Assembly (NCBI GenBank): GCA_040384645.1
Contig: JAZKIX010000070.1
Location: forward strand, 90,317-154,316
DNA: 64,000 nt
Source of the DNA: JAZKIX01 sp040384645
Lineage (GTDB): Bacteria; Pseudomonadota; Gammaproteobacteria; Burkholderiales; Burkholderiaceae_D
Direction of reading: 5' to 3'
The position numbers and the translations under genes are program-made. Position 1 is the stretch's first letter; every line of letters begins with the position of its first letter. Of the stretch, positions 62,094 through 64,000 are shown piece after piece. Under the pieces are notes generated by a model that saw only the letters and a list, made by a program, of their open reading frames with translations, had not been told where the DNA came from and searched no databases.

Positions 62094-63464
62094 TTAGAGC
62101 ACGTAACGCGACAAATCTTCATTCACGGCCAGCGCATCAAGCCGGTCATTCACGTACGCGGCGTCGATGGTGATGACCGTTGCCGCATTCTCACTGGCGG
62201 AAAATGAGACTTCTTCCAGCAGCTTTTCCATCACGGTGTACAGGCGGCGGGCGCCAATGTTTTCGGTACGCTCGTTAACCGAGAAGGCGATTTCGGCCAG
62301 ACGGGTAATCCCTTCCGGCACAAAGGCAATCTTGACGTCTTCGGTCGCCAGCAGCGCTTCGTACTGTTTGGTCAGGCAAGCATCGGTACTGGTCAGGATG
62401 CATTCGAAATCGGCTATCGACAGCGATTCCAGCTCGACCCGGATCGGGAAACGGCCTTGCAATTCCGGGATCAGATCCGATGGTTTGGCCAGATGGAACG
62501 CGCCCGAGGCGATGAATAAAATATGGTCGGTACGGATCATGCCGTACTTGGTATTGACGGTGGTGCCTTCAACCAGCGGCAACAGGTCGCGCTGCACGCC
62601 GGCACGCGAGACGTCAGCGCCACCGACTTCGGAGCGCGAGGCGATCTTGTCGATTTCATCAAGGAACACGATGCCGTTTTGCTCGACGTTGTTGATGGCT
62701 TTTTGCTTGAGTTCATCGTCATTGACCAGCTTGGCGGCTTCTTCCTCGATCAGGATCTTGCGTGCGTCGCGGATCTTGAGTTTGCGCGCTTTCTTGCGAC
62801 CGGCGCCAACCCCGGAAAACATGGACTTGATTTGCTCGGTCATTTCTTCCATGCCAGGCGGCGCCATGATTTCCATATGCGGCATGGCTTCAGCCACTTC
62901 CAGCTCGATTTCACGCTCGTCGAGCAAGCCTTCGCGCAGGCGCTTGCGGAAGGTTTGACGCGCGTTGGAACCAGCCTCGCTTTCGGCGCCGCTTTCAGGC
63001 GCTTTCTGATCGACATGGAAGCCAAAATCGCGTGCCGGCGGCACCAAGATATCGAGGATACGGTCTTCGGCCGCGTCTTCGGCCCGGCTGCGCACTTTGC
63101 GCATCTCGGCCTCGCGAGTTTGCTTGATGCCGATGTCGATCAGGTCGCGGATGATGGTATCGACATCGCGCCCGACATAGCCGACTTCGGTAAATTTAGT
63201 CGCCTCGATCTTGATAAAAGGCGCATCGGCCAGCTTGGCAAGGCGGCGTGCAATTTCAGTTTTACCGACGCCGGTGGGGCCGATCATCAGGATATTTTTA
63301 GGCGTGATTTCGTGCCGCAACGGCTCGGCCACTTGCTGCCGACGCCAGCGATTACGCAGTGCAATGGCAACGGCGCGCTTGGCGCGACCTTGGCCGACGA
63401 CATGTTTATCGAGTTCGGAAACGATTTCTTGCGGGGTCATATTCATGATATTTTTACCGGTCAT
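62094..63464 (-). CDS. hslU: ATP-dependent protease ATPase subunit HslU
   Basis: A 456-residue AAA+ unfoldase: MTPQEIVSELDKHVVGQ start, Walker A GPTGVGKTEIARRLAKLA, the I-domain (about 110-240), Walker B NGIVFLDEIDKIA, sensor and GARRLYTVMEKLLEEVSF, ending in the LSRYVL tail that inserts into HslV. The start may instead be the ATG six codons later. Immediately downstream of hslV, 15 bp apart. Confidence 0.97.
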   Translation of the reverse strand: MTGKNIMNMTPQEIVSELDKHVVGQGRAKRAVAIALRNRWRRQQVAEPLRHEITPKNILMIGPTGVGKTEIARRLAKLADAPFIKIEATKFTEVGYVGRDVDTIIRDLIDIGIKQTREAEMRKVRSRAEDAAEDRILDILVPPARDFGFHVDQKAPESGAESEAGSNARQTFRKRLREGLLDEREIELEVAEAMPHMEIMAPPGMEEMTEQIKSMFSGVGAGRKKARKLKIRDARKILIEEEAAKLVNDDELKQKAINNVEQNGIVFLDEIDKIASRSEVGGADVSRAGVQRDLLPLVEGTTVNTKYGMIRTDHILFIASGAFHLAKPSDLIPELQGRFPIRVELESLSIADFECILTSTDACLTKQYEALLATEDVKIAFVPEGITRLAEIAFSVNERTENIGARRLYTVMEKLLEEVSFSASENAATVITIDAAYVNDRLDALAVNEDLSRYVL

Positions 63465-63479
63465 GCGATCGGATTCGGC

Positions 63480-64000
63480 CTATTCAAGCGTTTCGATGGT
63501 GTGCGACATATTGGTATAGATACACAATTCGCCGGCAATCGTCAGCGACTTCTTGACGATGTCAGCCGGTGTCAAATCGGTATTTTCTTGCAAGGCTTTG
63601 GCCGCCGATTGGGCGTAAGTACCGCCCGAACCGATGGCGCCGATGCCGTCTTCCGGCTCCAGCACATCGCCATTGCCGGTGATGACCAGCGTTGTTTCGC
63701 GGTCGGCTACCAGCAACATCGCTTCCAGCCGGCGCAAGATGCGGTCGGTGCGCCAATCCTTGGCCAACTCGACCGAGGCGCGCATCAAATGGCCCTGGTG
63801 TTTTTCCAACTTGGCTTCGAAGCGTTCCAATAGGGTAAATGCATCGGCGGTACCGCCGGCAAAGCCGACCAGCACTTTGCCGTGGTAGGTCTTGCGCACT
63901 TTACGCGCGGTGCCTTTCATGACGATATTGCCTAAGGTCACCTGACCGTCGCCGCCAAGCGCGACCATATTGCCGCGCCGGACGGAGAGAATGGTGGTGC
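63480..64000 (-). CDS. hslV: ATP-dependent protease proteolytic subunit HslV (5' end beyond the window)
   Basis: The HslV protease subunit, cut by the window edge. The sequence reaches TTILSVRRGN at the edge, so the catalytic N-terminal Thr is inside and only the initiator residues are missing. FAGGTADAFTLLERFE, KDWRTDR and AIGSGG are all present. Partner of HslU in stress proteolysis. Confidence 0.96.
   Translation of the reverse strand, partial: TTILSVRRGNMVALGGDGQVTLGNIVMKGTARKVRKTYHGKVLVGFAGGTADAFTLLERFEAKLEKHQGHLMRASVELAKDWRTDRILRRLEAMLLVADRETTLVITGNGDVLEPEDGIGAIGSGGTYAQSAAKALQENTDLTPADIVKKSLTIAGELCIYTNMSHTIETLE

Noticed and set aside
1..64000. CRISPR arrays, tRNA or rRNA genes, prophage or complete insertion sequences
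   Set aside because: I read both strands for repeat-spacer arrays, cloverleaf-like sequences and transposase motifs and saw none.

Overview
The window reads as near-origin chromosomal DNA of a betaproteobacterium, most likely order Burkholderiales, family Oxalobacteraceae (Herminiimonas/Undibacterium/Janthinobacterium relatives). The reasons are a Burkholderiales-type gene neighbourhood (xerC - DUF484 - dapF - two LpxL-type acyltransferases - metK; HAD nucleotidase - slmA; hemE - priA), a PhaM-like polyhydroxybutyrate granule protein, a general porin of the Burkholderia/Omp32 type and a complete type II secretion operon. There are three 10-N assembly gaps (4146, 14919, 46589), so this is a draft scaffold. 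I see no tRNA, rRNA, CRISPR, prophage or intact insertion sequence.

Layout. 0.1-5.6 kb: azoreductase, pirin, small hypotheticals, two tandem DUF3108 periplasmic proteins, phaM. 5.8-16 kb: a chemoreceptor, a pabB-pabC fusion, slmA, a HAD phosphatase, dksA, a CobW metallochaperone next to zur, xerC and its DUF484 partner. 16-26 kb: porin, dapF, two lpxL-like genes, metK with a possible structured leader, an M14 peptidase, a Gfo/Idh oxidoreductase, a diguanylate cyclase. 26-35 kb: small stress proteins, an aldo/keto reductase with a divergent LysR, an orphan LivK-type binding protein, glutathione peroxidase, membrane proteins, a DUF4139 protein and a DUF3494 (ice-binding-like) protein with an IPTL-type sorting tail. 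35-39 kb: hemE (frameshifted in this assembly), an AT-rich segment with several DnaA boxes, priA. 39-49 kb: a 1249-residue repeat protein with 14 beta-propeller-like repeats, a MerR regulator with a MerR-type promoter in front of a quinone-reductase-like gene, two DUF2382 stress proteins, a second aldo/keto reductase and a PfkB sugar kinase. 49.7-61 kb: type II secretion genes in the order G-H-I-J-K-L-M-N-D-E-F-C. 61-64 kb: a PCu(A)C copper chaperone, hslU and the 3' part of hslV.

The most unusual feature is a family of about 75-80 bp intergenic elements, found by eye in 12 copies spread over the whole window (about one per 5 kb). Each starts with GGGGGTATATGCC (or GGGGAGTATA), has a central CCCGCACGT block followed by TTTATTGG, and ends with a 16-17 nt hairpin ATAC(T)...(A)GTAT flanked by A and T tracts. 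The innermost hairpin pair, and a second candidate helix (GCCAA with TTGG), change in a compensating way between copies, which argues for a folded RNA or hairpin-recognised DNA. Ten of the twelve lie within about 45 bp of a stop codon, and one sits inside the secretion operon between gspK and gspL. I do not recognise this family.
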